Both the position numbers and the translations under genes were made by a program. From Pantoea stewartii subsp. stewartii (GTDB taxonomy: Bacteria > Pseudomonadota > Gammaproteobacteria > Enterobacterales > Enterobacteriaceae), in the NCBI RefSeq assembly GCF_008801695.1, contig NZ_VZPF01000048.1:1-39481 (forward strand): 39,481 bases of DNA. Reading direction: 5' to 3'. The notes beneath the pieces were generated by a model that was given only the letters and a program-made list of their open reading frames with translations, was not told the origin of the DNA and did not search any database. Shown piece after piece: positions 17,073 to 29,498 of this stretch. Positions within the stretch are counted from its first letter, which is position 1; each line of letters begins with the position of its first letter.

Positions 17073-17282
17073 TCGAAGGCGTAATTAGCAGTCTATATAA
17101 CGCAGTTTATCTACAAAAAGAGCAGGCAGCATGACTTTTTAAGATTCTTTCCGCTTTATTTATTATTTTTTCTGGTGAGAAAAAAATGTTAGCTGCCCGC
17201 ATTTAAAAAATACGTTTAAGCCTAACGCGCAACATCATCTCATTGTCATGCATCAGGCTGTCAATTTAGCAATACATTGCCG

Positions 17283-17594
17283 CTATCTCCTGCGGCCCTT
17301 CGCGACCGACGCAGACCAGTTAAAATCGCTGACTTCACTGGCAGTCAGTGAGGACGGTTTCTTTTTTCGGACAGGTTTTTTGTTTTCCTTTTCTGCTTTT
17401 AACTTTTCTTTAAGCAATTTATCCGCCATCACCTGCTGACGCGCTTCAAGGTTAAGCGCTTTCTCTTTTTTGACGTCCGGTTCTTTACCCGTACGTTGGC
17501 GGTATTTTTCAATCAAATGATGAAGCACTTCATTGACGGCAAGTCGCTCTTCATCGCTGAACTGATCGATGGAAATCATTTTCTTGTCATTCAT
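17283..17594 (-). CDS. Unrecognised charged protein
   Basis: The 103-residue protein begins MNDKKMISIDQFSDEERLAV. It is very rich in Lys and Glu, with a helical, probably coiled-coil middle (LNLEARQQVMADKLLKEKL) and a basic C-terminus ending in GRRR. ATG 17594 is preferred over an upstream in-frame start because GAGGAAAG lies just before it. There is no signal peptide or membrane segment. It is divergent from the membrane protein gene at 17753. I do not recognise the family; a nucleic-acid-associated role is possible from charge alone. Confidence 0.65.
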   Translation of the reverse strand: MNDKKMISIDQFSDEERLAVNEVLHHLIEKYRQRTGKEPDVKKEKALNLEARQQVMADKLLKEKLKAEKENKKPVRKKKPSSLTASEVSDFNWSASVAKGRRR

Positions 17595-17752
17595 CGTCGC
17601 TTTCCTCGTCGTGGGATCATCGGCAGTGTACAACAAGCCGGATGAATAAAAGGCATTTGCTTGCCTCTTAACGCATTTTAACCGGGAACGTGAGTATCAT
17701 TTCGTCTCAGGACAGCTAAAATAAGCGAAAATTAACAACGAGAATCTGGATA

Positions 17753-18436
17753 ATGAAAATCCCCCTGCCTGACGATCATAAAGCATTTATCACCGCACTT
17801 CTGGACGAACCCGTTGACGTCATTGAGATGCACTCTCCCCACGCTGAACACATTGATCGCGCTTATACTGTCGCGCTACAGCAAAAAAATCATGAGGCTG
17901 AGGCAGACTGGAAACGGACGATCACGTTTCTGGCCCTGTTCGTTTTTCTCTATGCGGCGCTGGGTGCATCACTGACGCTGGACCTGAGTCCCGCCGGGGC
18001 GAGTCACAAAAGTATTGAATACGCGTTAGAAGCCGTGCCGGTGCTTATCGCCTTTTCCGGCTTTTTTATTTCTGTGCTTTACCTGTTTCTTGTGCGCGCG
18101 GGTTCACGTCAACGCCGTAACTGGCAACGAACACTTTTAATTCTGGAAAGGTATACCACTGGTCATGTATTTAAACTGACGCATCAGCAAGGCGCGGGTA
18201 CCAGCAACTACTCGCTTTCATCCATCATGCTGGCGCTCGCGATGTTCATTTGCCTCACATGGTTAATCATCTATAACTACCTTACCTTCACTACCAGCGG
18301 TGTGTTTGGTAGCGTCATTTCACTGTTTATCAGTACGATGGTTTACGTCATTTTGGATATTCAGCTCCTGAAACCGTGGCAGTCAGAGGCTGAAAACGAT
18401 CCCTCCGGTGTTGATGAAAATAAAGCCGATCGCTAA
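17753..18436 (+). CDS. Unrecognised inner-membrane protein with four predicted membrane segments
   Basis: The 227-residue protein has a soluble N-terminal part (1-52) then hydrophobic segments at about 56-76, 91-115, 156-178 and 184-205, with a basic loop between TM2 and TM3 (about 116-150) and a charged C-terminal tail. No signal peptide or catalytic motif is evident. ATG 17753 follows GAGAATCTGG. It is isolated between a divergent small-protein gene and a hairpin region. Function unknown. Confidence 0.75.
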   Translation: MKIPLPDDHKAFITALLDEPVDVIEMHSPHAEHIDRAYTVALQQKNHEAEADWKRTITFLALFVFLYAALGASLTLDLSPAGASHKSIEYALEAVPVLIAFSGFFISVLYLFLVRAGSRQRRNWQRTLLILERYTTGHVFKLTHQQGAGTSNYSLSSIMLALAMFICLTWLIIYNYLTFTTSGVFGSVISLFISTMVYVILDIQLLKPWQSEAENDPSGVDENKADR

Positions 18437-18583
18437 CCTTCCATGGCCCGATATGCATCGGGCCAGCCTTTGCATCTGGCAGGCGAAACAGGCACATAGG
18501 TTAAGCCAGGGATAACCTAAAACGCTTAAAGTATGTTGTAACTATATTATGCATCGTTGATGCTCAGCTTACGTTCAGGCTCG

Positions 18584-18618
18584 TCAGGGGCTGCTCACGA
18601 TGAGTGAGCAGCCCCTGA
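18584..18618. repeat. 15-bp perfect hairpin without T-run
   Basis: Arms TCAGGGGCTGCTCAC and GTGAGCAGCCCCTGA surround the loop GATGA. It lies between two convergent genes (stop at 18436; ybiV-like gene ending at 18698), where a terminator is expected, but neither strand has a T-run after the stem. A weaker 9-bp stem TGGCCCGAT/ATCGGGCCA lies near 18444-18465. Either could slow RNA polymerase or protect 3' ends. Confidence 0.6.
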
Positions 18619-18697
18619 AAACATCGCTACAAGTGACAACGTCACCTGTGGTTTCCGCAAGACGTGATTTGGGTTGGTTGATATCTGATTAGTGAAA

Positions 18698-19519
18698 TCA
18701 GTCGAATGGAAATTCACGAGCCAGAACGCGGGCAATCACATTCAGCGCGCCCTCGTCCGTATTACTCTCGGTTTTAAAACGCGCGACAGCCGAGACAGCC
18801 TCACCCGCATTGGCCATTGCAAAACTAAAGCAGGCCTGACGTAACATCTCGATATCATTCGCGCTGTCGCCGACAGCCACCACTTCACAATCGCTAATGC
18901 CCCATTTTTGCTGAAGCAAAGCGATACCGTGCGCTTTATGGCAACCCGGAATAATCAGGTCAATAAAGCCATAACCGCTGGAAACGGGATGCATGATGTG
19001 ATCGATTTCGCCCAATTGGATATGCAAACGCGTCATCAGGCTTTCAATCCCTTCGTGCGCCAGATTGAGCGAGAACTTAAAGACAGTGTCATCAATATCG
19101 TAAAGGTTGTCGCGCTTCTCGAGTCGGTAATAATGATTTTTTAGCATGCCGATCACGCTATCCGGCATGGACGTGTGAACATAAGCACTTTTGCGGCCAC
19201 AAACAACGACGCTGATATCCGGTTCTCTGGCCAGAATATCGAGTACGCTGTGTACCCTTTCTTTTGCCAGCTCGCCACAAAATATTACTTCATCGCCATG
19301 CGACACCCACGCACCGTTTTCTGCCACGAAGGCAATTTCATTTTTGATGTCAGGAAAATATCGCTGTAACTGGTAATACTGATTGCCGCTGGCGACCACA
19401 AAATGAATACCTTTTTCTTTGAGCAGAGCATACTGGCGTGAAAAGCGCTGGACATTGTACTGCTTGTTTTCATCAAGAAAGGTACCGTCCATATCCACTG
19501 CAATCATCCTTACTGCCAT
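18698..19519 (-). CDS. ybiV: Cof-type HAD-IIB sugar-phosphate phosphatase, YbiV-like
   Basis: The 273-residue protein aligns end to end with E. coli YbiV (SupH). It has DMDGT (Asp9 nucleophile, Asp11), VVASGNQYYQL, FVAENGAWV, the cap domain, then VSSGYGFIDLIIPGCHKAHGI, GDSANDIEML and EGALNVI. YbiV dephosphorylates sugar phosphates in vitro, with a physiological substrate not settled. ATG 19519 follows GGGGGAG. The ybiU-like gene is divergent next door, and ybiU and ybiV are also neighbours in E. coli, which supports the call. Confidence 0.92.
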   Translation of the reverse strand: MAVRMIAVDMDGTFLDENKQYNVQRFSRQYALLKEKGIHFVVASGNQYYQLQRYFPDIKNEIAFVAENGAWVSHGDEVIFCGELAKERVHSVLDILAREPDISVVVCGRKSAYVHTSMPDSVIGMLKNHYYRLEKRDNLYDIDDTVFKFSLNLAHEGIESLMTRLHIQLGEIDHIMHPVSSGYGFIDLIIPGCHKAHGIALLQQKWGISDCEVVAVGDSANDIEMLRQACFSFAMANAGEAVSAVARFKTESNTDEGALNVIARVLAREFPFD

Positions 19520-19744
19520 TTTACTCCCCCTTTGCTCCCGGCCTTAACAGGCTAACTGTGTGGTTAAGCTTACTCGCTGTAAGGATTATTGAAAGTTACA
19601 AACGCTGAATTTCCGCCTGTTATGGCAAATTGTGCCGTCGCGCCCAGATTGAAAGTTAAAGCTCTGTTAATAATGACCATCACCTTCGAATGAAGGTTAT
19701 ATAGATTTCATTCGAAATAACATCATCTGTTAAGAGGTTAATCT

Positions 19745-21007
19745 ATGCGCGAAGGACTTCACTACACCCCACTTCCTGAGGACATCTCTGCCTCTATCCG
19801 TAACTTTAAGCAGCGCGCACGTAAACAGATCGGCGACGTTGAGCGCGTATTTCGGCAAGTCTGTCAGAAAACAGAAGAGGCCATTGCCGAAGCCAGGCTG
19901 GAAGAGGCTCAAACCGGGAGCGCCTGGCCCATCGTCACGGGCGAGGCGATAGCCTCAGGCACGGTTTCCCCGGAAACGCGGGTGCGTATCAAGCGGCGCG
20001 GCTGTGTCGTCGTCCGGCAGCATTTCCCCCGTGAGCAGGCACTGGCCTGGGATGCCGACATGTTGCGCTATCTGGATGAAAATCAGTTTGATGCACAGTA
20101 CCGCGGGCCAGGAGACAATTTTTTCGGCAGTCTTGAGGCATCCCGTCCAGAAATTTACCCCATTTACTGGTCTCAGGCTCAAATGCAGGCCCGTCAACGC
20201 CCGGAAATGCATCAGGTACAGTCGTTTCTGAACCGGTTATGGACCTATGAATCGGAGGGGCAGCGATGGTTTGATCCTGACGTGAATATCCTCTATCCAG
20301 ACCGTATTCGTCGACGGCTACCGGGCACCACGTCAAAGGGACTGGGTGCGCATACCGATTCAGGCGCGCTGGAACGGTGGCTGTTGCCTGCTTATCAACG
20401 CGTCTTTCACGCCGTTTTTAACGGGGATATTGATCGCTACGATCCCTGGAATGCCGCTCACCGCAGCGACGTCGATGAATACGATGTACCGGACACCACA
20501 AAATGTTCTGTCTTCCGCACTTTCCAGGGCTGGACCGCGCTGTCCGATATGATCCCGGGTCAGGGTTTACTTCACGTTGTGCCCGTCCCCATGGCAATGG
20601 CCTATCTTCTGTTACGTCCACTGCTCTCCGATGTGCCGGAAGATGAACTGTGCGGTGTCGCACCCGGCCGCGTCCTGCCTGTTAATGAAAAATGGCATCC
20701 CCATTTGATGAAGGGCTTATGCCCGGTACCGGCTATTACCGCCGGCGATTCCGTTTGGTGGCATTGTGACCTTATTCACGCGGTCGCGCCGGTCGAAAAC
20801 CAACAAGGCTGGGGAAATGTGATGTATATTCCTGCTGCGCCGATGTGCGATAAAAACCGCGCGTATGCGCATCATGTGGCGCATGCGCTGAAGCAAGGTC
20901 ATTCCCCTGCGGATTTCCCACCGGAGCATTACGAAGCTGACTGGAAGAATCGCTTTACCCTGGCCGACCTTAACCCACTCGGGAAACGCAGCCTGTGCCA
21001 GTCCTGA
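19745..21007 (+). CDS. ybiU: YbiU-like DUF1479 protein, probable Fe(II)/2-oxoglutarate-type oxygenase
   Basis: The 420-residue protein matches the length and full extent of E. coli YbiU (DUF1479). Possible iron ligands are His and Asp in LGAHTDSG and a later His in VWWHCDLIHAV, an arrangement like the cupin-fold Fe(II)/2OG dioxygenases. The substrate is unknown. ATG 19745 follows AGAGG. It is divergent from ybiV-like and followed, after a weak hairpin, by a DeoR regulator in the same direction. Confidence 0.88.
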   Translation: MREGLHYTPLPEDISASIRNFKQRARKQIGDVERVFRQVCQKTEEAIAEARLEEAQTGSAWPIVTGEAIASGTVSPETRVRIKRRGCVVVRQHFPREQALAWDADMLRYLDENQFDAQYRGPGDNFFGSLEASRPEIYPIYWSQAQMQARQRPEMHQVQSFLNRLWTYESEGQRWFDPDVNILYPDRIRRRLPGTTSKGLGAHTDSGALERWLLPAYQRVFHAVFNGDIDRYDPWNAAHRSDVDEYDVPDTTKCSVFRTFQGWTALSDMIPGQGLLHVVPVPMAMAYLLLRPLLSDVPEDELCGVAPGRVLPVNEKWHPHLMKGLCPVPAITAGDSVWWHCDLIHAVAPVENQQGWGNVMYIPAAPMCDKNRAYAHHVAHALKQGHSPADFPPEHYEADWKNRFTLADLNPLGKRSLCQS

Positions 21008-21018
21008 TAAAAAAGAGT

Positions 21019-21038
21019 AAGCGGGTTAATGCCCGCTT
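21019..21038 (+). terminator. Weak hairpin between ybiU-like and yciT-like genes
   Basis: AAGCGGG, six bases and CCCGCTT form a 7-bp stem followed by only a short T-stretch (TTTGG). It may partly end ybiU transcription, letting some read into the DeoR gene. Confidence 0.4.
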
Positions 21039-21065
21039 TGGTTCAGTAGGATAAAGGGAGCCGGT

Positions 21066-21815
21066 ATGAATACGCGCCAGGAAAAAATTATCGAACTGGT
21101 CAATGCGCGTGGCAGCATCACCGTCAGTGAACTGGCTCGCGTTGTCAGTGTGTCTGAGGTGACGATACGGCAGGATTTAACACAACTTGAACAGCAGCGC
21201 GTGTTACGTCGCGTTCACGGTGCAGCCATCGCCCTGGACAGTGATAATGTGAGCACACGGATGAACACACGTTTCAGCATCAAACAGGCTCTCGCCCGTT
21301 ATGCCGCCGGACGCGTCAATGAGGGCGAATCAGTTTTTATCGAGGGCGGCAGTACGAATGCCTTACTGGCACTTGCGCTTGCCAGTCGAAAAAATCTGAC
21401 GCTTATCACCGTCAGTCACTATATCGCTCATCTGCTGAAAGAAGCCGATTGTGAGGTCATTGTGCTGGGAGGCCGGTTACAAAAGAGCAGTGAATCGATG
21501 ACCGGGCCACTGACGCGTTACTGCATTCAGCAGACCCACTTTCATAAAGCGTTTATTGGTGCTGATGGCTGGCACCCGGAAACCGGTTTTACCGGTCGCG
21601 ACATGCTACGGTGTGACGTGGTGGACGCTGTCCTGGCAAAAGACGCTGAGAGCTATGTCCTGACAGACAGCAGTAAATTCGGACAGCTTTATCCCTATCC
21701 TTTATCGCCCGGTTATGCGCCGCGTCATGTCATCACGGAACACGGCTTGCCCGCGGATACCGTGAACCGGCTTACAGAGCAAGGCACCGAGGTGATACCG
21801 GTGACGATCGCTTAA
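21066..21815 (+). CDS. yciT: DeoR-family regulator, YciT-like
   Basis: The 249-residue protein has a DeoR winged helix (RQEKIIELVNARGSITVSEL, then SEVTIRQDLTQLE) and a C-terminal DeoRC sugar-phosphate-sensing domain. Its stretches SHYIAHLLKEADCEVIVLGG and HKAFIGADGWHPETGFTGRD follow E. coli YciT closely. YciT has been linked to osmotic control, but effector and targets are uncertain. ATG 21066 follows AAAGGGAGC. It is in line with the ybiU-like gene and ends 15 bp from the convergent ascG. Confidence 0.85.
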   Translation: MNTRQEKIIELVNARGSITVSELARVVSVSEVTIRQDLTQLEQQRVLRRVHGAAIALDSDNVSTRMNTRFSIKQALARYAAGRVNEGESVFIEGGSTNALLALALASRKNLTLITVSHYIAHLLKEADCEVIVLGGRLQKSSESMTGPLTRYCIQQTHFHKAFIGADGWHPETGFTGRDMLRCDVVDAVLAKDAESYVLTDSSKFGQLYPYPLSPGYAPRHVITEHGLPADTVNRLTEQGTEVIPVTIA

Positions 21816-21830
21816 AGGTGGCTGACGGTT

Positions 21831-22838
21831 TCAGGGTGCGACGCTGACAGAATCGCGCGAAACCAGACTGGCGATAAAAGGCTTACGCTGAATTAACTCG
21901 CCGCCATCGAGCATGGCGACCAGCCGGTTGATAGTTTCATTGATCATGTCGGTAACCGGAAACTTCATGCTGGAAAGCGAGGGAATCACATACGGAGCCA
22001 GCGGGATGTCATCAAAACCTATCACCGAAACTCTGGCCGGTACAGCAATGTTGTTTTCCGTGAGTTGTTTAATGGCACCAATTGCCATTTCATCGTTGCT
22101 GGCTACGATAGCGCTGAAAAACTCGCCGCCGGCGAGCAGGGATTTGACCGCCAGCATGCCGCTTTGTGCGGTCCACTTACCCTGCACAATCAGCTGGGGA
22201 TTAGGCGCAATGCCCGCCGCGCTTAATGCAGCCTGATAACCGGAAAGTCGTTCCTGACTGGTAGGAGAATCCAGCGAGCCGGTGATAAACGCGATATCAC
22301 GATGCCCCTGTTCAAGCAGATGATTGACAGCCAGCCGCCCTGCTGCCTGCTGGTCGCTGAATACACAAAAACTTTCATGAATGCGCAGGCGGCGATTGAT
22401 TACCAGAATGGGTTGTTTGTGGTCGGAAATAATAGCATCCAGTTCATCAATACTCAGAAAGCGCGGATAGATGATGATGCCATCGCAGCGCAGATCGAGC
22501 AAAAACTGAATCGCCGCGCGCTCCTCAGCGGCAGTGTGCTTCCCGTCAGCCAGAATTAACTGACGATTCTGCTGCTCCATAATCCTTGCGGAATGCGACA
22601 TTAACTCGCTGAAAATATTGCCGCTGTACAGTGTGTTAGTCACCACCAGCCCTATGGTTTGTGTACTTTTATTTGCCAGATTACGGGCCAGTAAATTGGG
22701 CCGATAGCCTGTTTCAGCGATAGCCTGCAAAACGTGTTCACGTTTCTCTTTGCCGACGTAACCGTTGCCCGACAATACCCGGGAAACCGTTGCTTTTGAG
22801 ACACCGGCGCGTTTTGCCACTTCTGAAATCGTTGTCAT
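21831..22838 (-). CDS. ascG: LacI-family repressor AscG of the aryl-beta-glucoside operon
   Basis: The 335-residue LacI-type protein begins with the helix-turn-helix VAKRAGVSKATVSRVLSGNG, almost identical to E. coli AscG. A periplasmic-binding-like effector domain follows (GLVVTNTLYSGNIFSEL, FLLDLRCDGIIIYPRFLS, VIGFDDIPLAPY). It should repress ascFB and itself, released by a beta-glucoside or its phosphate. It is divergent from ascF across 315 bp containing a palindromic operator and a CRP site. Confidence 0.93.
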   Translation of the reverse strand: MTTISEVAKRAGVSKATVSRVLSGNGYVGKEKREHVLQAIAETGYRPNLLARNLANKSTQTIGLVVTNTLYSGNIFSELMSHSARIMEQQNRQLILADGKHTAAEERAAIQFLLDLRCDGIIIYPRFLSIDELDAIISDHKQPILVINRRLRIHESFCVFSDQQAAGRLAVNHLLEQGHRDIAFITGSLDSPTSQERLSGYQAALSAAGIAPNPQLIVQGKWTAQSGMLAVKSLLAGGEFFSAIVASNDEMAIGAIKQLTENNIAVPARVSVIGFDDIPLAPYVIPSLSSMKFPVTDMINETINRLVAMLDGGELIQRKPFIASLVSRDSVSVAP

Positions 22839-22939
22839 ATGAGGATCGCCAGAATTCTCAGCCTGAAAGCAGTCTACCTAAGTCTTTCATTATTTGAAAT
22901 ATTTACACGCCAGCCCACAGGGCGCGCCAGATCATTGAC

Positions 22940-22955
22940 AGTGACCTTAATCACA
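22940..22955. promoter_or_regulatory. CRP binding site in the ascG-ascF region
   Basis: AGTGACCTTAATCACA fits the CRP consensus TGTGA-N6-TCACA, with GTGA and TCACA present at the correct spacing. It lies between the divergent asc promoters, as expected for a catabolite-controlled beta-glucoside PTS. Confidence 0.75.
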
Positions 22956-23016
22956 GAAATAACACAGGGTGATTATTGGCGCTTGTGTCAGCCCCAAAAC
23001 AGCTTCATGATTTTGT

Positions 23017-23028
23017 GAAACCGGTTTC
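23017..23028. promoter_or_regulatory. AscG operator upstream of ascF
   Basis: GAAACCGGTTTC is a perfect palindrome of the LacI/GalR-family type, with T and G flanks (TGTGAAACCGGTTTCCTA). It lies about 125 bp before ascF and is the only such site I see between the two divergent genes. Confidence 0.8.
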
Positions 23029-23153
23029 CTATTTTGCCGTGCCGATCGTCAGTGGTCACGCAACGTTCCCCTGGCGAAAGACGTAAAACAATAAGGCAGC
23101 CGTCATGAGCGGAAACCAGAACGCACTTCCCTCTACCCTACGAGAGAAACATC

Positions 23154-26062
<2,909 letters not shown>

Positions 26063-26121
26063 GTCGGTGTGCAGCCACGAGACGTGGCCAGACGCGACGG
26101 CGGTGAAGCATTTAAAGGGAT

Positions 26122-26147
26122 AAGGCGACAGATAATACTGTCGCCTT
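26122..26147. terminator. Hairpin terminator between ascB and the convergent GAF-EAL gene
   Basis: A 10-bp perfect stem AAGGCGACAG/CTGTCGCCTT with a 6-nt loop lies between two convergent genes. The T-run is poor on the plus strand (CTGTTCC), while on the minus strand it is followed by ATCCCTTTAAA. Confidence 0.65.
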
Positions 26148-26156
26148 CTGTTCCGG

Positions 26157-27923
26157 TTATTTTTGCAGCAGCCAGTGTTCAATCTCGCTGGCTGGCAGCG
26201 GTTTAGAAAAAAAATAGCCCTGAATCTGGTCGCAACCATATTGCTTCAGCAGACTCAGCGTCGCTTCGGTTTCGACCCCTTCCGCCAGAACCGTATAATT
26301 CAGCTCCTTCAACATCTAAATAATGCTTCTGACAATCACTCTGGACGCCTGATCGTTGTCCATGCGGTTAATCAGAGACATATCAACTTTGATAACGTCT
26401 AAGGGAATTTCCTGTAAATAGCTGATGTTGCTGTAGCCTGTGCCAAAATCATCCAGAGAGATAACAAACCCCTCGGTTCTCAGCGCTTCCAGGCCGTTTA
26501 TAGCAACATGGCTTTCTGTAATGAGTTCATTTTCAAGGCACTCCACGCCCATAAAGGACGTAGGCAAATCAGCAGCCTGCATTTTACTGGCCAAATCTGC
26601 CGCAAAGCCGGGGCGTGAAAAGTCACGTTCACTGACGTTAACTGAGACAGGAATTAACTGATATTCCTGTTTCCACGTTTTGAGTTGAACGATGACACGA
26701 TCGATGACCCAGTCCGTCAGCACCGAGATCAGGTTTGTTTTTACAGCCAGGGGAACGAAATCGGCAGGGAACAGCTCGCCTCGTTCCGGGTGATGCCACC
26801 GGATCAACGCTTCCAGCCCCACGGTTTTGCCGGTTTTTAAACACACTTTGGGCTGATAAGCCAGATAAAGACCTTCGTCTTTTTTCAGCGCCTGTGCCAA
26901 ATCATTCATGATGAGAAAATCATCCGTGCGGCGCGAATCATAAGCATGATCGAAGGTCATGGCACCGCAATTCTGATAAATGCATTCATGCAGTGCGCTT
27001 ACCGCCTGACGAACGATTTCATTGGCATCTATCTCTCGGGAGACAAATTCTGTTTCACCTGCATAAACGTCGATATCGATCGTGATATTGTCCGCTAAAT
27101 CCGCCTTCAAATTCTTGAGAACATCAATCGTGCTTTGTGCCGTGTACCCTTCAAGATAGGGCTGGATGAGGGTAAACCGACCCGGTGCAAATGAATAAAG
27201 CATATCATCGGACTCAAGTTCGAGGCGCGCACTGACCAGGCCGGCGATTTGCCGGAGCAGGTTTTCTACCGGCGCGATACCAAAGGTGCGCGAGAGTTCA
27301 TAAGCATGCGGAATATCAATGCAGTCGATAAGAATAAGGCGGAAGCGTCGATCAGGATTGCTCACGGCCAGCTGCTGCATATCACGCAACAACCGCGGGC
27401 GATTAGGAAGATGCGTAATCAGGTCAGTAAAACTGGCCAGATTCCAGGCATCCAGAAATGAGGTGACCAGCCTCGCTAACGACTTTAAGGTTTCGAGTTG
27501 CGCATCGTTAAAGGTATGGGGTTGCGTATCTGTGACGCATAACGTGCCCAGAACCAACCCTTCAACATTACATAATGACACGCCCGCATAGAAGCGGATA
27601 TGCGGCTCGCCTTCCACTAACGGATGGAAAGAGAACCGATTGTCTTGCAGTGTATCCTGAATGACCAGTTGGCCGTCGCCATCAATAACATGTCGACATA
27701 AGGAAACATCACGTGACGACGCCTTAAGATTAAAGTTGCGGGAAACTTTAATGTATTGATTTTTGTCGTCAATAATTGAGATAAAACTGCCCGAAATGCC
27801 GAGTGCCTGCGCGGCAAGCTGTACAAATTTTTCCAGCACCTCATCCCTGGTTACATCAGGTGACAAAAGTGCTTTAACCGCTTTAAGACGATTTTCTTCA
27901 TTGCCACTTTGATTATCGTGCAC
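26157..27923 (-). pseudogene. GAF - degenerate GGDEF - EAL protein with an in-frame amber codon
   Basis: The full frame is 588 codons from GTG 27923 (GGGGAGG upstream) to TAA 26157, interrupted once by TAG at codon 536 (26316-26318). It has a GAF sensor at about 25-170, a GGDEF-like domain without the GGDEF motif at about 175-320, and an EAL phosphodiesterase domain. Before the stop the catalytic set looks good: EALIRW, SVNVSE, LDDFGTGYS, VIKVD. The glutamate of VLAEGVET and the glutamine of IQGYFFSKP lie beyond it. Truncation should destroy c-di-GMP hydrolysis unless the amber codon is suppressed or bypassed; an ATG directly follows it. A paralogue of the same design lies at 32764-34718. Confidence 0.88.
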
Positions 27924-28746
27924 AACAGCCTCCCCATGTGCGGGTGCAAAACGCAGAAAACAATTTAGCCTAATTTTAAATATTTAGCGCCACATTGACC
28001 GACAATTTATAGCAAACAAGAGGCCATGCGAGACTGTATAACATGCAAGAAAAGGTTTTAAGTCATTTTTAACCGTAAATGTCACAACGTTCTGCATTAT
28101 GCCCGACACACAGGCGGCACTTTTGGTGAGGAGACGACATCGCTGTCAATGTTCAGGCACAATAATCGATCAGCTTACCCCATTAAGGGTATTGGTCCAC
28201 ATTAAGCGGTTTTTTCTCCCGACGCTTCATCTTGCCACAGGCTGCCTCTCTCAGTAATGAATGCGCATTCAGTTATTACCTGTTGCGCGCCTGTAAGACT
28301 GCCGTTATGAAATATTACTTAAGCTTTTCTGTCAGAGATAAGAACTTAATAATGGCAAAACATCCTGACGGCACAGACGTTAATTAAATGCAAAATGTAA
28401 AGTTATGGAAGCAAAGATTAACAAACACGGTCGGGGGCTTCGTGATGGCGCGAGGAATACAGAACAGTTCAGGCATCTTAGTGTCTGCAGACACGATAAA
28501 TGTCAGCAGACTTCTGGCTGAAAGCATAAGGAAATGGACGTTAGCCCGCTATCGCCGGCTACGGTATGCTGAACAGCTTTTCTTTTCGCTTATTAAACGA
28601 CGTCCTGACGGTAATGATGGGCTGACACGCTGATAATTGGTACACTTATTGCCTTGGCGGAACAATGCCAATGCTGAACTCGATTAACAGGTTAAACAAC
28701 CCTGCCAGTTGGCGCCAGCAGGTCTGGGTTGCTCAGGAAATGAAGT
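27924..28746. other. Intergenic stretch, no supported gene
   Basis: An 81-codon frame at 28388-28633 has neither a ribosome site nor family resemblance. The rest is AT-rich with no repeats, RNA genes or element ends that I can recognise. It contains the control regions of two flanking genes. Confidence 0.4.
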
Positions 28747-28986
28747 ATGCTGACTGACGATCAACTGAATTACATTCTCAGCCACCCCGACGAATTTTCA
28801 GATCAGGTTGTGGCAATGGCGAAAGAGATACGGGTTTACCGTGCTGCGTTCGCACAGCCCTATGCGATCATTGAACCATTAGGTATGACGTTTATTGGCG
28901 ATGAAAATGGCGCGATGGTGTGGCATCCGAAACACTACGAAGAAGGCGATACGCCGCTCTACCTCAGACCATCAATGGAAGAATAA
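28747..28986 (+). CDS. Small unrecognised protein
   Basis: The 79-residue soluble acidic protein begins MLTDDQLNYILSHPDEFSDQ and ends PLYLRPSMEE. The N-terminal helix and the segment VVAMAKEIRVYRAAFAQPYA read like a real folded protein, similar in style to small phage-borne or ead-like proteins, but I cannot name a family. ATG 28747 follows AGGAAATGAAGT, a good site. There is no neighbour in an operon. Confidence 0.6.
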   Translation: MLTDDQLNYILSHPDEFSDQVVAMAKEIRVYRAAFAQPYAIIEPLGMTFIGDENGAMVWHPKHYEEGDTPLYLRPSMEE

Positions 28987-29498
28987 CCGTTGTGACGCAT
29001 TCATACTTACACATCTGTAAATCCCCGTCCTGGCACGCCCCCGTTCACCTTCATTCATGTCAACGCTGCGAGACTCATGTTACACACTGATACTCCCTTA
29101 GTCAGCCCTGCTCTTCACCCCGTAGCATCAACACTTCATCTATCCATGTTTAGTTTGATTTGAGACACTGCCTGGCGCTGCCATGATGCGTGTGGCGTGA
29201 CCACCCGCTCTGCAGAAAGATAAGCGATTCGGTCACTTTTCATCGTCAACGCATACCGATGCCGTCCATTGTGGTTGTTGGCATCTGTCCCGGCTCTGCA
29301 CTTACTGAATCACTGATGTGATGCGACAAGCGCGTGATTTAAGCGAGACCCAATCATCACAACACGCGATCACCGCTTTCAGCTGCCACCGGGCGAGTCA
29401 GAAAACGCGGGTTGACCACATTTCTCTGGGCCACATCGTTGCGGCTTCTGCGCCCATCAGTTTTTGTAAGTTGTTACTGGCAAAATAATGCAGGCAAC
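28987..29498. other. Intergenic stretch, no supported gene
   Basis: No open frame with recognisable content. The stretch lies just beyond the 3' end of the DeoR gene, where a metabolic operon might once have been, but no remnant can be read. Confidence 0.35.

Noticed and set aside
28388..28633. An 81-codon plus-strand frame (MQNVKLWKQR...)
   Set aside because: No ribosome site and no recognised family; a basic tail loosely recalled DUF1127 but the match is not convincing.
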